NCBI RefSeq assembly: GCF_014192915.1
Contig: NZ_JACHYN010000004.1
Span: 186,001 to 250,000 of the forward strand
Origin: Azospirillum sp. OGB3
GTDB lineage: Bacteria > Pseudomonadota > Alphaproteobacteria > Azospirillales > Azospirillaceae
Length of the DNA stretch: 64,000 nucleotides
Reading direction: 5' to 3'
The notes below the pieces were generated by a model. The model was given only the letters and a program-made list of their open reading frames with translations. It had not been told where the DNA came from and searched no databases. A program made the translations under genes and the position numbers. Below are positions 57,137-64,000 of the stretch, in pieces. Numbering within the stretch: position 1 is the first letter of the stretch; every line of letters starts with the position of its first letter.

Positions 57137-58676
57137 ATGACCAATTTTAGCAAGATTCGTTAAGATTTTGCCGTGTATCATTTCCTAATGATACCCGAAA
57201 TGGTGGTCTGGGGCGGGCGCAAAAATGCAGGTTGTAATCGTCGATGACGATCCCTCCACGCTGTTCATCACCAGCGCGGTCATCCGGCGGATCGACGACG
57301 CGGAGCCCATCGGCATGGGCAGTCCGCTGGACGCACTGGACTGGTTGGCCGGCAACACGCCCGACCTGATCCTGATCGACCATGTGATGCCGGACCTTGA
57401 CGGCATGGACGTGCTTGAGCGCATCCGCGCCCAGCGGCATCTCGCGGACGTTCCGGTGGTGATGATCACCGCCGATACGTCGGTGAAGCTGCGGGTGGCC
57501 GCCCTTGAAAGCGGCTGCACCGACTTCCTGACCAAGCCCATCATCGTTCCGGAACTGCTCGCCCGGGCGCAGAATCTGCTGCGCCTGCGGCTGGGCCAGC
57601 GGATGATGCGCGACCAGGCCGCCGTGCTGCGCAGCCGGGTGGAGGAGGCGACCGCCCAGCTCCGCCAGCAGGCGCAGGAGCTGGTGGCCCGCCTCGCCCG
57701 CGCCGCGGAGTATCGTGACCCGGAAACCGGCCTGCACATCGAGCGGATGGCGTGCTACTCGCGCGTCATTGCCGAAAGCCTCGGCCTCGACCCGGACGAC
57801 TGCGCCCGGCTGGCCGAGGCCGCGCCGATGCACGACATCGGCAAGATCGGCATTCCCGACGCCATCCTGCTGAAGCCCGGCCGGCTGACCGACAGCGAGA
57901 TGCGGGATGACCAATTTTAGCAAGATTCGTTAAGATTTTGCCGTGTATCATTTCCTAATGATACCCGAAATGGTGGTCTGGGGCGGGCGCAAAAATGCAG
58001 GTTGTAATCGTCGATGACGATCCCTCCACGCTGTTCATCACCAGCGCGGTCATCCGGCGGATCGACGACGCGGAGCCCATCGGCATGGGCAGTCCGCTGG
58101 ACGCACTGGACTGGTTGGCCGGCAACACGCCCGACCTGATCCTGATCGACCATGTGATGCCGGACCTTGACGGCATGGACGTGCTTGAGCGCATCCGCGC
58201 CCAGCGGCATCTCGCGGACGTTCCGGTGGTGATGATCACCGCCGATACGTCGGTGAAGCTGCGGGTGGCCGCCCTTGAAAGCGGCTGCACCGACTTCCTG
58301 ACCAAGCCCATCATCGTTCCGGAACTGCTCGCCCGGGCGCAGAATCTGCTGCGCCTGCGGCTGGGCCAGCGGATGATGCGCGACCAGGCCGCCGTGCTGC
58401 GCAGCCGGGTGGAGGAGGCGACCGCCCAGCTCCGCCAGCAGGCGCAGGAGCTGGTGGCCCGCCTCGCCCGCGCCGCGGAGTATCGTGACCCGGAAACCGG
58501 CCTGCACATCGAGCGGATGGCGTGCTACTCGCGCGTCATTGCCGAAAGCCTCGGCCTCGACCCGGACGACTGCGCCCGGCTGGCCGAGGCCGCGCCGATG
58601 CACGACATCGGCAAGATCGGCATTCCCGACGCCATCCTGCTGAAGCCCGGCCGGCTGACCGACAGCGAGATGCGGG
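57137..58676 (+). repeat. Exact 770-bp tandem duplication
   Basis: The unit 57137-57906 is repeated as 57907-58676 with no difference that I can see. The unit starts upstream of a response-regulator promoter and ends inside its HD domain. The junction joins GCGGG to ATGACC without notable microhomology. The length is not a multiple of three. Each unit carries its own promoter region, including the inverted repeat GTATCATT-TCCT-AATGATAC (57175-57194 and 57945-57964). Confidence 0.95.
57225..57920 (+). pseudogene. Truncated REC-HD-GYP response regulator, first copy
   Basis: The first copy of the duplicated gene encodes 231 residues identical to the N-terminal part of the next gene, then a five-residue junction tail (RDDQF) and stop. 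It retains the receiver domain with phospho-acceptor Asp52 (LILIDHVMPDLDG), the coiled linker and the start of the HD domain including HDIGKIG. It lacks the GYP half with HHEKYDGTGYP. It has its own start and promoter and could be expressed, in which case it may compete for phosphoryl groups or form inactive mixed dimers. Confidence 0.85.
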
Positions 58677-59062
58677 TGATGCGCGAGCATCCGGCGATCG
58701 GCTACGCCGTGCTGCAGGGCAGCGAGCATCCGCTCATCTGCGAGGCCGCGGAGATCGCGCTCGGCCATCATGAGAAGTACGACGGCACTGGCTATCCCAA
58801 GGGCCTGCGGGGCGAGGAAATTCCGCTGGCTTGCCGCATCGTCGCCATCGCCGACGTCTTCGACGCGCTGACCACCGCCCGCCCCTACAAGAGGCCCTGG
58901 CCGCTCGACACGGCGAAGGCCTACGTCGTCGAGCGCAGCGGCAGCCATTTCGACCCGGCCTGCGTCGACGCCTTCCTGCGCGCCTGGACGTCGATCCTCG
59001 CCATTTACAATGCCCATCCCGACCCGGACTTCACCGGGGCGGACGGCGCCGCATTCCGCTAG
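57995..59062 (+). CDS. REC-HD-GYP response regulator, probable cyclic-di-GMP phosphodiesterase
   Basis: 355-residue RpfG-like response regulator. The receiver domain covers residues 1-120 with the acidic pocket IVDDDPS, phospho-acceptor Asp52 and Lys at FLTKPI. A helical linker follows (about 120-165), then the HD-GYP domain (about 170-345) with HIERMACYS, HDIGKIG, LGHHEKYDGTGYPKGLRGEE and IADVFDALTTARPYK. All metal-ligand motifs are present, so cyclic-di-GMP hydrolysis is likely. The ATG at 57995 follows a GGGGCGGG-rich stretch. A hybrid kinase begins 14 bp downstream and is the likely phosphodonor. Confidence 0.92.
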   Translation: MQVVIVDDDPSTLFITSAVIRRIDDAEPIGMGSPLDALDWLAGNTPDLILIDHVMPDLDGMDVLERIRAQRHLADVPVVMITADTSVKLRVAALESGCTDFLTKPIIVPELLARAQNLLRLRLGQRMMRDQAAVLRSRVEEATAQLRQQAQELVARLARAAEYRDPETGLHIERMACYSRVIAESLGLDPDDCARLAEAAPMHDIGKIGIPDAILLKPGRLTDSEMRVMREHPAIGYAVLQGSEHPLICEAAEIALGHHEKYDGTGYPKGLRGEEIPLACRIVAIADVFDALTTARPYKRPWPLDTAKAYVVERSGSHFDPACVDAFLRAWTSILAIYNAHPDPDFTGADGAAFR

Positions 59063-59075
59063 ACGGGAGGACGCG

Positions 59076-62000
59076 ATGCCGGACACCCCCGCTTCCCTTT
59101 CCCTGCCCGAGCACGGCCACCGGGCCTACGCGTTCCGGTCCCGGGCGCTGGTCTCCGGGGTGTGGATGGCCACGCTGCTGCTGACCGCGGCGGCCTGGAC
59201 CGCGGCTTTCTACCTGACGGAGCGCGACCAGCGCGACGCGCTCCAGCGGGCCGAGCGCGACACCGGCAACCTCGCGCACATCATCGCGGAACAGACCACC
59301 CGGGCCATCGCCGGGGCCGACCGCATCCTGTCCTTCATCGGCTATGACCTGTACCGGCTGGGCAGCCAGAGCCCGCTGCTGCGCGACGTCATGCGGAACG
59401 CGACGCTGGATTCGGATCTGCTGCTCCAGCTCGCCTACGCGGACGGCAAGGGCGACCTGATCCAGACCAGCGTGGACAACGCCCCGGCCCGGGTGAATCT
59501 GGCCGACCGCGAACATTTCCGCGTGCACAAGGAGGGCACGGTCCAAGGGCTGTTCATCAGCCGTCCGGTCTTCGGGCGGGCGTCGGGCAAATGGTCGATC
59601 CAGCTCAGCCGCAAGGTCACCGCCCCGGACGGCGGATTCGGCGGGATGATCGTCGCCTCGCTCGACCCCTTCTACTTCGGGCGGACCTTCGACAATCTGG
59701 ATGTCGGCCATGACGGCGTCATATCCATCATCGGCCGCGACGGCATCCTGCGCGCGCGCAGCGTCATGGACGACCGCATCATCGGACTGGACCTCGGCAA
59801 ATCGCCGATCCTGCAGGAGGCGCAGGAAAAAACACAAGGCTTCCTGCGCTCGGTCAGTCCAATCGACGGGGTGGTCCGCCTGACCAGCTTCCGGAGCCTC
59901 CAGAATTACCCGCTGATCGTCAGCGCGGGCTTCGGCGAGGCGGAGTTCATGGCCGAAACCTGGGCGCGACAGCGGGCCTACTCCGTTGGAGCGGGCCTGA
60001 CCACCGCCCTGCTGTTCGTCCTGGCCACGCTGGTGACGTTGCAGAGCCGTGCCCAGGAACGCGCGCACGCCACGCTGGACGAGGCGGCGCGGCATCTGCG
60101 CGCCAGCAAGACGAAGCTGCGCGACATCGCGGAAACGGCGTCCGACTGGTTCTGGGAAATGGACGCCGACCTCTGTTTCGCCGGCGTATCCGGAGCCTAT
60201 GCCGGATCGATCAGCGATCCGGATCTGTACAGGGGCCGGCGCTGCGAGGACATCGTCCTGCACGAGGCCGGCGACGGCGCCTATTGGGAGGAGCAGCGCC
60301 GCATCCTGGAGGACCGGCAACCCTTCCGTGATTTCGAGTTCGCGGTCCGTGGACCGGACGGCGACACCCGCATCTGGTCGCTCAGCGGCAAGCCGGTCTT
60401 CGACGATCAGGGCGCCTTCGCCGGTTACCGGGGCTCCGGCTCCGACGTGACGGAGCGGCGCCGGGCGGAGCGGTCGCTGGCCGACAGCGAGCGGCGCTAC
60501 CGCGCCATGTTCGCCGCGGTCGGCCAGCCCATCGTCGTCACCGACCAGAACGCCGTGATCACCGGCTTCAACCCGGCGGCTGAGGCCCTGTTCGGTTATC
60601 GCGAGGCGGAGATGATCGGGCGGAACGTCAGCGCCCTCATGCCGGAGGCGCACGCCGGCGCCCATGACCGCCTGTTCCGCGATTACCTGTCGAGCGGCCG
60701 CGGCAGCCCGAGCGGCATGGTCCGCGAGGTGCCGGTCCGGCGCGCCGACGGCACGCAGGTGCCCACCGAGATCGCCCTGTCCAGCTGGCGGGCTGGGGAG
60801 CGGGAACATTTCATCGGCGTCTTCCACGACCTGTCCAAGGCCAAGCAGATCGAGGCCGACCTGCGCCGTGCCCGGGACAGCGCCGAGCACGCCAACCGGA
60901 TGAAGAGCGAGTTCCTGGCGACCATCAGCCACGAGATACGCACGCCGATGAACGGCGTTCTGGGCACGCTGACCCTGCTGGACGGCGAGGGGCTGGATGC
61001 CGAGGAGCGGCGTCTGGCCGGCGTCGCCCGCCGCTCGGCGGAAAGCCTGCTGCGGCTTCTGGACGACATCCTGGACTTCTCCAAGCTGGAAGCCGGGCGC
61101 ATCGCCATCGAGGAGGAGACCTGCGCCCCCGCCGACCTTGCGGAGGCGGTGATGGCGGTGTTCCAGCCCTCGGCGGCGGACAAGGGGCTGTCCCTGTCCT
61201 GCCGCATGCTGCCCACCGTGCCGGAGGCGGTGGTCACCGACCCGGCACGCCTGCGGCAGATCCTGTTCAATCTGGTCGGCAACGCGGTGAAGTTCACCGG
61301 CACGGGCCATGTGGCGGTGCGCGCGCGGCGCGGCGCCGACCTGCCGGACGGGCGTTTCCTCCTGGAGTTCGAGGTGGAGGACAGCGGGATCGGCATCGCC
61401 GCGGAGTCCATCCCGTCGCTGTTCGACCGCTTCACCCAGGCCGACAGCTCGATCACCCGCCGCTATGGCGGCACCGGTCTGGGGCTGGCGATCTGCAAGG
61501 AATTGTGCGGGTTGCTCGGCGGAACGATTTCCGTCACCAGCGCGCCGGGCAAGGGAAGCCTGTTCCGGTTCTCGGTCGCCTGCGCGCCGGGCGATCCGGC
61601 GGCGCTGCACCACGCCGTGGAAACCCCGCCGGCTGCCCCCCTGCCCCCCTTGCGGATATTGGCGGTGGACGACAATGCGGTGAACCGGGACATCGTGCGC
61701 GGCCTGCTGGTGCGCGGCGGGCACAGCGTGGTCACCGCCGTGGACGGGGACGAGGCGGTGCGGACCGTGGAGCGGGCGGAGGAGCCCTTCGACGTGGTGC
61801 TGATGGACATCCAGATGCCCGGCATGGACGGGCTGACCGCCACCCGCCTGATCCGCGCCTTGCCGGTGCCGCGCAACGGAGTGCCGGTGATCGCGCTGAC
61901 CGCCCACGCCTCGGGCAGTTCTCTTCCGGAATGCATGGTGGCGGGCATGAACGGGTTCGTGCCGAAGCCGCTGCGCCCGGCGGCGCTCGACGCGGCGATC

Positions 62001-62408
62001 CGCGGGGTCGTCGGCGGCGCCGTTTCCAGGGCGGTTGCCGAAACGTTTCCAGAAACCGCTCCGCTGGCGGAGTTGCTGGACCCCGAACAGGTGGACAGCG
62101 TGGCCGAGGCCCTCGGACCTGAGAACTGGTCCGAGGCCGTGCAGGGCTTCGCGCACACCGCACGGGAGCAGGTGGCGCGGATCAGCGCCGCCCTGACCAG
62201 CGGCGAGGAGCACCGCCGCGCCGCCCACACGCTGAAGGGGCTGTCCTGGAACGTGGGGGCGAAGCGGCTGGGCGACCTCGCGCTGGCGCTGGAGAAGGCC
62301 CCGCCGAACGAGGCCCTGGCCCTGGCCGGCAGCTTGGAGGGCGTGCTGAAGGACAGCGTCAACGCCCTGTCCGAGCCCTTGTTCGAACCCTCGTCCGAGC
62401 CGTTGTGA
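59076..62408 (+). CDS. Hybrid sensor histidine kinase with Cache, PAS, REC and Hpt domains
   Basis: 1110-residue membrane kinase. The first helix is at about 28-48, then an extracytoplasmic Cache-like sensor to about 300, a second helix near 308-330, and two PAS domains (about 345-470 and 472-595, the latter with NPAAEALFGYREAEMIG). The dimerisation/phosphoacceptor domain has His619 (SHEIRTPMNG). The ATPase domain has NLVGNAVKFT, DSGIGI and GGTGLGLAICKELCG. The receiver domain has Asp911 (VVLMDIQMPGMDG). The C-terminal Hpt domain has His1051 (AHTLKGLSWNVG). The start at 59076 has GGGAGGACG upstream. The BarA/ArcB-like relay probably passes phosphate to the adjacent HD-GYP regulator. Confidence 0.9.
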   Translation: MPDTPASLSLPEHGHRAYAFRSRALVSGVWMATLLLTAAAWTAAFYLTERDQRDALQRAERDTGNLAHIIAEQTTRAIAGADRILSFIGYDLYRLGSQSPLLRDVMRNATLDSDLLLQLAYADGKGDLIQTSVDNAPARVNLADREHFRVHKEGTVQGLFISRPVFGRASGKWSIQLSRKVTAPDGGFGGMIVASLDPFYFGRTFDNLDVGHDGVISIIGRDGILRARSVMDDRIIGLDLGKSPILQEAQEKTQGFLRSVSPIDGVVRLTSFRSLQNYPLIVSAGFGEAEFMAETWARQRAYSVGAGLTTALLFVLATLVTLQSRAQERAHATLDEAARHLRASKTKLRDIAETASDWFWEMDADLCFAGVSGAYAGSISDPDLYRGRRCEDIVLHEAGDGAYWEEQRRILEDRQPFRDFEFAVRGPDGDTRIWSLSGKPVFDDQGAFAGYRGSGSDVTERRRAERSLADSERRYRAMFAAVGQPIVVTDQNAVITGFNPAAEALFGYREAEMIGRNVSALMPEAHAGAHDRLFRDYLSSGRGSPSGMVREVPVRRADGTQVPTEIALSSWRAGEREHFIGVFHDLSKAKQIEADLRRARDSAEHANRMKSEFLATISHEIRTPMNGVLGTLTLLDGEGLDAEERRLAGVARRSAESLLRLLDDILDFSKLEAGRIAIEEETCAPADLAEAVMAVFQPSAADKGLSLSCRMLPTVPEAVVTDPARLRQILFNLVGNAVKFTGTGHVAVRARRGADLPDGRFLLEFEVEDSGIGIAAESIPSLFDRFTQADSSITRRYGGTGLGLAICKELCGLLGGTISVTSAPGKGSLFRFSVACAPGDPAALHHAVETPPAAPLPPLRILAVDDNAVNRDIVRGLLVRGGHSVVTAVDGDEAVRTVERAEEPFDVVLMDIQMPGMDGLTATRLIRALPVPRNGVPVIALTAHASGSSLPECMVAGMNGFVPKPLRPAALDAAIRGVVGGAVSRAVAETFPETAPLAELLDPEQVDSVAEALGPENWSEAVQGFAHTAREQVARISAALTSGEEHRRAAHTLKGLSWNVGAKRLGDLALALEKAPPNEALALAGSLEGVLKDSVNALSEPLFEPSSEPL

Positions 62409-62422
62409 GGCTCGGACGAGGG
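62388..62422. terminator. Hairpin spanning the kinase stop, between convergent genes
   Basis: CCCTCGTCCGAGCC (62388-62401) and GGCTCGGACGAGGG (62409-62422) form a perfect 14-bp stem with a 7-nt loop that contains part of the stop codon. It separates the kinase gene from the convergent binding-protein gene (stop at 62434) and could act on either strand. Neither side has a clear U-tract. Confidence 0.6.
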
Positions 62423-62433
62423 ACCTGGGCCTG

Positions 62434-63330
62434 TTAGGAGGCCGGCATCTCGCCGGTCACCCAATAGTCCACCCGCTGCTTGTTGCTGGCGATGTAATTG
62501 TCGATCGCCTTGTCATAGGAGCTGGCGTCGGCCTCCAGCATGATCTTCTCCAGATCCTCCAGCGGCAGGTACATCCGCGTCAGGAACTCGGCGACCTTGG
62601 GGTGTTCCTGGTAGAAGTTCTTGCGGGCCATAACGTGGACGCGCTCCAGTCCGCCCAGAGAGCCCTTCGGGTCCTCCAGGTAGCGCAGCTTCCACTTGGC
62701 GAACATCCAGTGCGGGCTCCAGGCGGTGACGGCGATCCAGTCCTCGCGCCGCTCGGCGCGGCCGAGCGCGGCGGTCATCGCCGCACCGCTGGCCGAGACC
62801 AGCTCGTAGTCGTTGAGGCCGTAGTCCTTCAGCGCCTTCTCCGACGCCTGCATCAGGCCCGAACCGGGGTCGATGCCCTGGATCTTGCCCTTCAGCTTCT
62901 CGCGGATCTCCGGCTTGGCGAGGTCGGCGATGGTCTTCACCTGATCCTCCGGCACATAGTCCGGCACGGCCCAGCCCAGGCGGGCGCGGGTGTAGAGCAT
63001 GCCCAGCGGCACGATGTCCTTGCCCACCTTGTCCAGGTAGGAGGCGTGGGTGGTCGGCAGCCAGGACATCATCATGAAGTCGAGGTCGCCCTTGGCGAGC
63101 CCCTGATACTGCAGGCCGATGTCGGCAAGCACCAGCTCGACCGGCTGATCCAGCCGTTCCTGGATGAGGCGCTGGGCGAGCTTGGTCACCGCCTCGGCGT
63201 CGGACCAGGCGGTCCAGCCGATGCGGACCGGCTTTTTGTCCTCCGCGGCAAAACCGGCGGAGGACAGGGCGGTGCTGCCGATCACGGCGGCGACGCCGAG
63301 GGCCATCATCTTCAGAAACGTGCGTCTCAT
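62434..63330 (-). CDS. Glycine-betaine-type ABC substrate-binding protein (ProX/OpuAC)
   Basis: Periplasmic binding protein of an osmoprotectant importer, 298 residues. The signal peptide is MRRTFLKMMALGVAAVIGST followed by ALSSAGFAA. VRIGWTAWSDAEAVTKLAQR, DFMMMSWLPTTHASYLD and YTRARLGWAVPDYVPE are OpuAC-family motifs, with Trp residues suited to caging a quaternary amine. The start at 63330 has AAGGA upstream; the frame is open further upstream. It follows the permease gene by 41 bp on the same strand. Betaine, choline or proline betaine are the usual ligands. Confidence 0.88.
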   Translation of the reverse strand: MRRTFLKMMALGVAAVIGSTALSSAGFAAEDKKPVRIGWTAWSDAEAVTKLAQRLIQERLDQPVELVLADIGLQYQGLAKGDLDFMMMSWLPTTHASYLDKVGKDIVPLGMLYTRARLGWAVPDYVPEDQVKTIADLAKPEIREKLKGKIQGIDPGSGLMQASEKALKDYGLNDYELVSASGAAMTAALGRAERREDWIAVTAWSPHWMFAKWKLRYLEDPKGSLGGLERVHVMARKNFYQEHPKVAEFLTRMYLPLEDLEKIMLEADASSYDKAIDNYIASNKQRVDYWVTGEMPAS

Positions 63331-63371
63331 GCAGAAAATCCTTTGTTTTGTATGGTTTTGGGGATGGCGGT

Positions 63372-64000
63372 TCATCCCGCTTCCGTGACTCCGTGCGTGG
63401 GAGACAGGTGCGCGTCGTCCTTCGGCTGCGCCGCGCGGCGGCGGCTCAGCAGGGAGCGCAAGGCGGACCGGGGGGAGCGTCCCCCCGCGTCCGGGGTTCC
63501 GAAACTCTGGGTGATGCGGTCGAGCAGGATCGCCAGGATCACCACGGCCAGCCCGCCCTCGACGCCGAGGCCGATGTCCAGCCGCTGGATGCCGCGCAGC
63601 ACCTCGTTGCCGACGCCGCCCGCCCCGATCATCGAGGCGATGACGACCATCGACAGCGACAGCATGATGGTCTGGTTGATGCCCGCCATGATCGACGGCA
63701 GCGCGGTCGGCATCTGCACCTTGAAGAGGAGCTGGCGCGGCGTGCAGCCGAAGGCGAGACCGGCCTCGACCAGCTCGTGCGGGACCTGCCGGATGCCCAG
63801 GCTGGTCAGGCGGACGACCGGCGGCATGGCGAAGATGATCGTCGCGATGATCCCCGGCACGCGGCCCAGCCCGAACAGCATGGCCGCCGGGATCAGGTAG
63901 ACGAAGGCCGGCATGGTCTGCATCAGGTCGAGCGCGGGGCGCACCACCGTTTCCACCCGGTCGTTGCGCGCGGCGACGATGCCCAGCGGAACGCCGATGG
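63372..64000 (-). CDS. Glycine-betaine-type ABC permease (ProW-like), 5' end outside window
   Basis: The frame is open to the right edge, giving the C-terminal 209 residues. It reads [20 protein letters not shown] and [20 protein letters not shown], then [19 protein letters not shown], the EAA-type loop [19 protein letters not shown] and [20 protein letters not shown], all typical of ProW/OpuAB. A hydrophilic 35-residue tail ends the protein. Its own start and any upstream ATPase (ProV-like) are outside the window. Confidence 0.9.
   Translation of the reverse strand, partial: IGVPLGIVAARNDRVETVVRPALDLMQTMPAFVYLIPAAMLFGLGRVPGIIATIIFAMPPVVRLTSLGIRQVPHELVEAGLAFGCTPRQLLFKVQMPTALPSIMAGINQTIMLSLSMVVIASMIGAGGVGNEVLRGIQRLDIGLGVEGGLAVVILAILLDRITQSFGTPDAGGRSPRSALRSLLSRRRAAQPKDDAHLSPTHGVTEAG

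Noticed and set aside
57225..59062. Two independent paralogous response regulators
   Set aside because: The two copies are identical including promoter DNA and the first is cut at the unit boundary, so it is a recent tandem duplication rather than paralogy.
59031..62228. A 1,065-codon minus-strand open frame
   Set aside because: Antisense to the hybrid kinase, whose H, N, G, REC and Hpt motifs are intact.

Overview
The window looks like part of a secondary replicon (megaplasmid or chromid) of a high-GC alphaproteobacterium. Gene content and protein style (acetoin operon, OhrR/Ohr, polyamine- and TRAP-type binding proteins, several cyclase/HD-GYP/hybrid-kinase signalling proteins) fit an Azospirillum-like member of the Rhodospirillales. 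That placement is inference from reading, not from a database match. An iteron-type origin with its own initiator at about 52.6-54.6 kb is the strongest sign that this is not a main chromosome.

Layout. 1-13.6 kb (minus strand): a two-partner secretion operon, tpsB followed by a giant filamentous haemagglutinin-like tpsA that runs off the left edge. 14.1-22.5 kb: a TetR regulator divergent from a polyamine-type ABC importer (ATPase, binding protein, two permeases), followed by an acyl-CoA ligase, a crotonase-fold protein and an AcuI/YhdH-type reductase. This reads as an uptake-and-activation pathway for a carboxylic acid, possibly unsaturated. 22.6-30.9 kb (minus): the acetoin catabolic operon acoX-acoA-acoB-acoC-SDR-(dehydrogenase remnant)-lipA, with a near-consensus sigma-54 promoter, palindromic upstream sites and the activator acoR.

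31.3-39.2 kb: a TctABC tricarboxylate-type transporter with two tandem binding proteins, divergent from a DapA/NanA-family aldolase, an IclR regulator and DhaK/DhaL kinase subunits. 39.2-40.4 kb is an AT-richer scar with an IS110-family remnant and a solitary tRNA-Trp. 40.4-51.0 kb carries a sigma factor and then a tight, partly overlapping cluster: patatin, degenerate alanine-racemase-fold protein, ABC-type binding protein, MFS transporter fused to duplicated sensor segments, GNAT acetyltransferase, membrane adenylate/guanylate cyclase and an orphan TRAP binding protein. This cluster is the best candidate for an undescribed signalling/transport system.

51.0-54.6 kb is the replication region: two phage O/P-like replication genes divergent from the initiator, with at least 16 iterons between them. 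54.6-56.4 kb holds ohrR, ohr and an LprI-like secreted protein. 56.4-62.4 kb holds a small basic protein, an exact 770-bp tandem duplication producing a truncated and a complete REC-HD-GYP response regulator, and a hybrid histidine kinase with REC and Hpt domains. The right end (minus) starts a glycine-betaine-type ABC importer, cut by the window edge.
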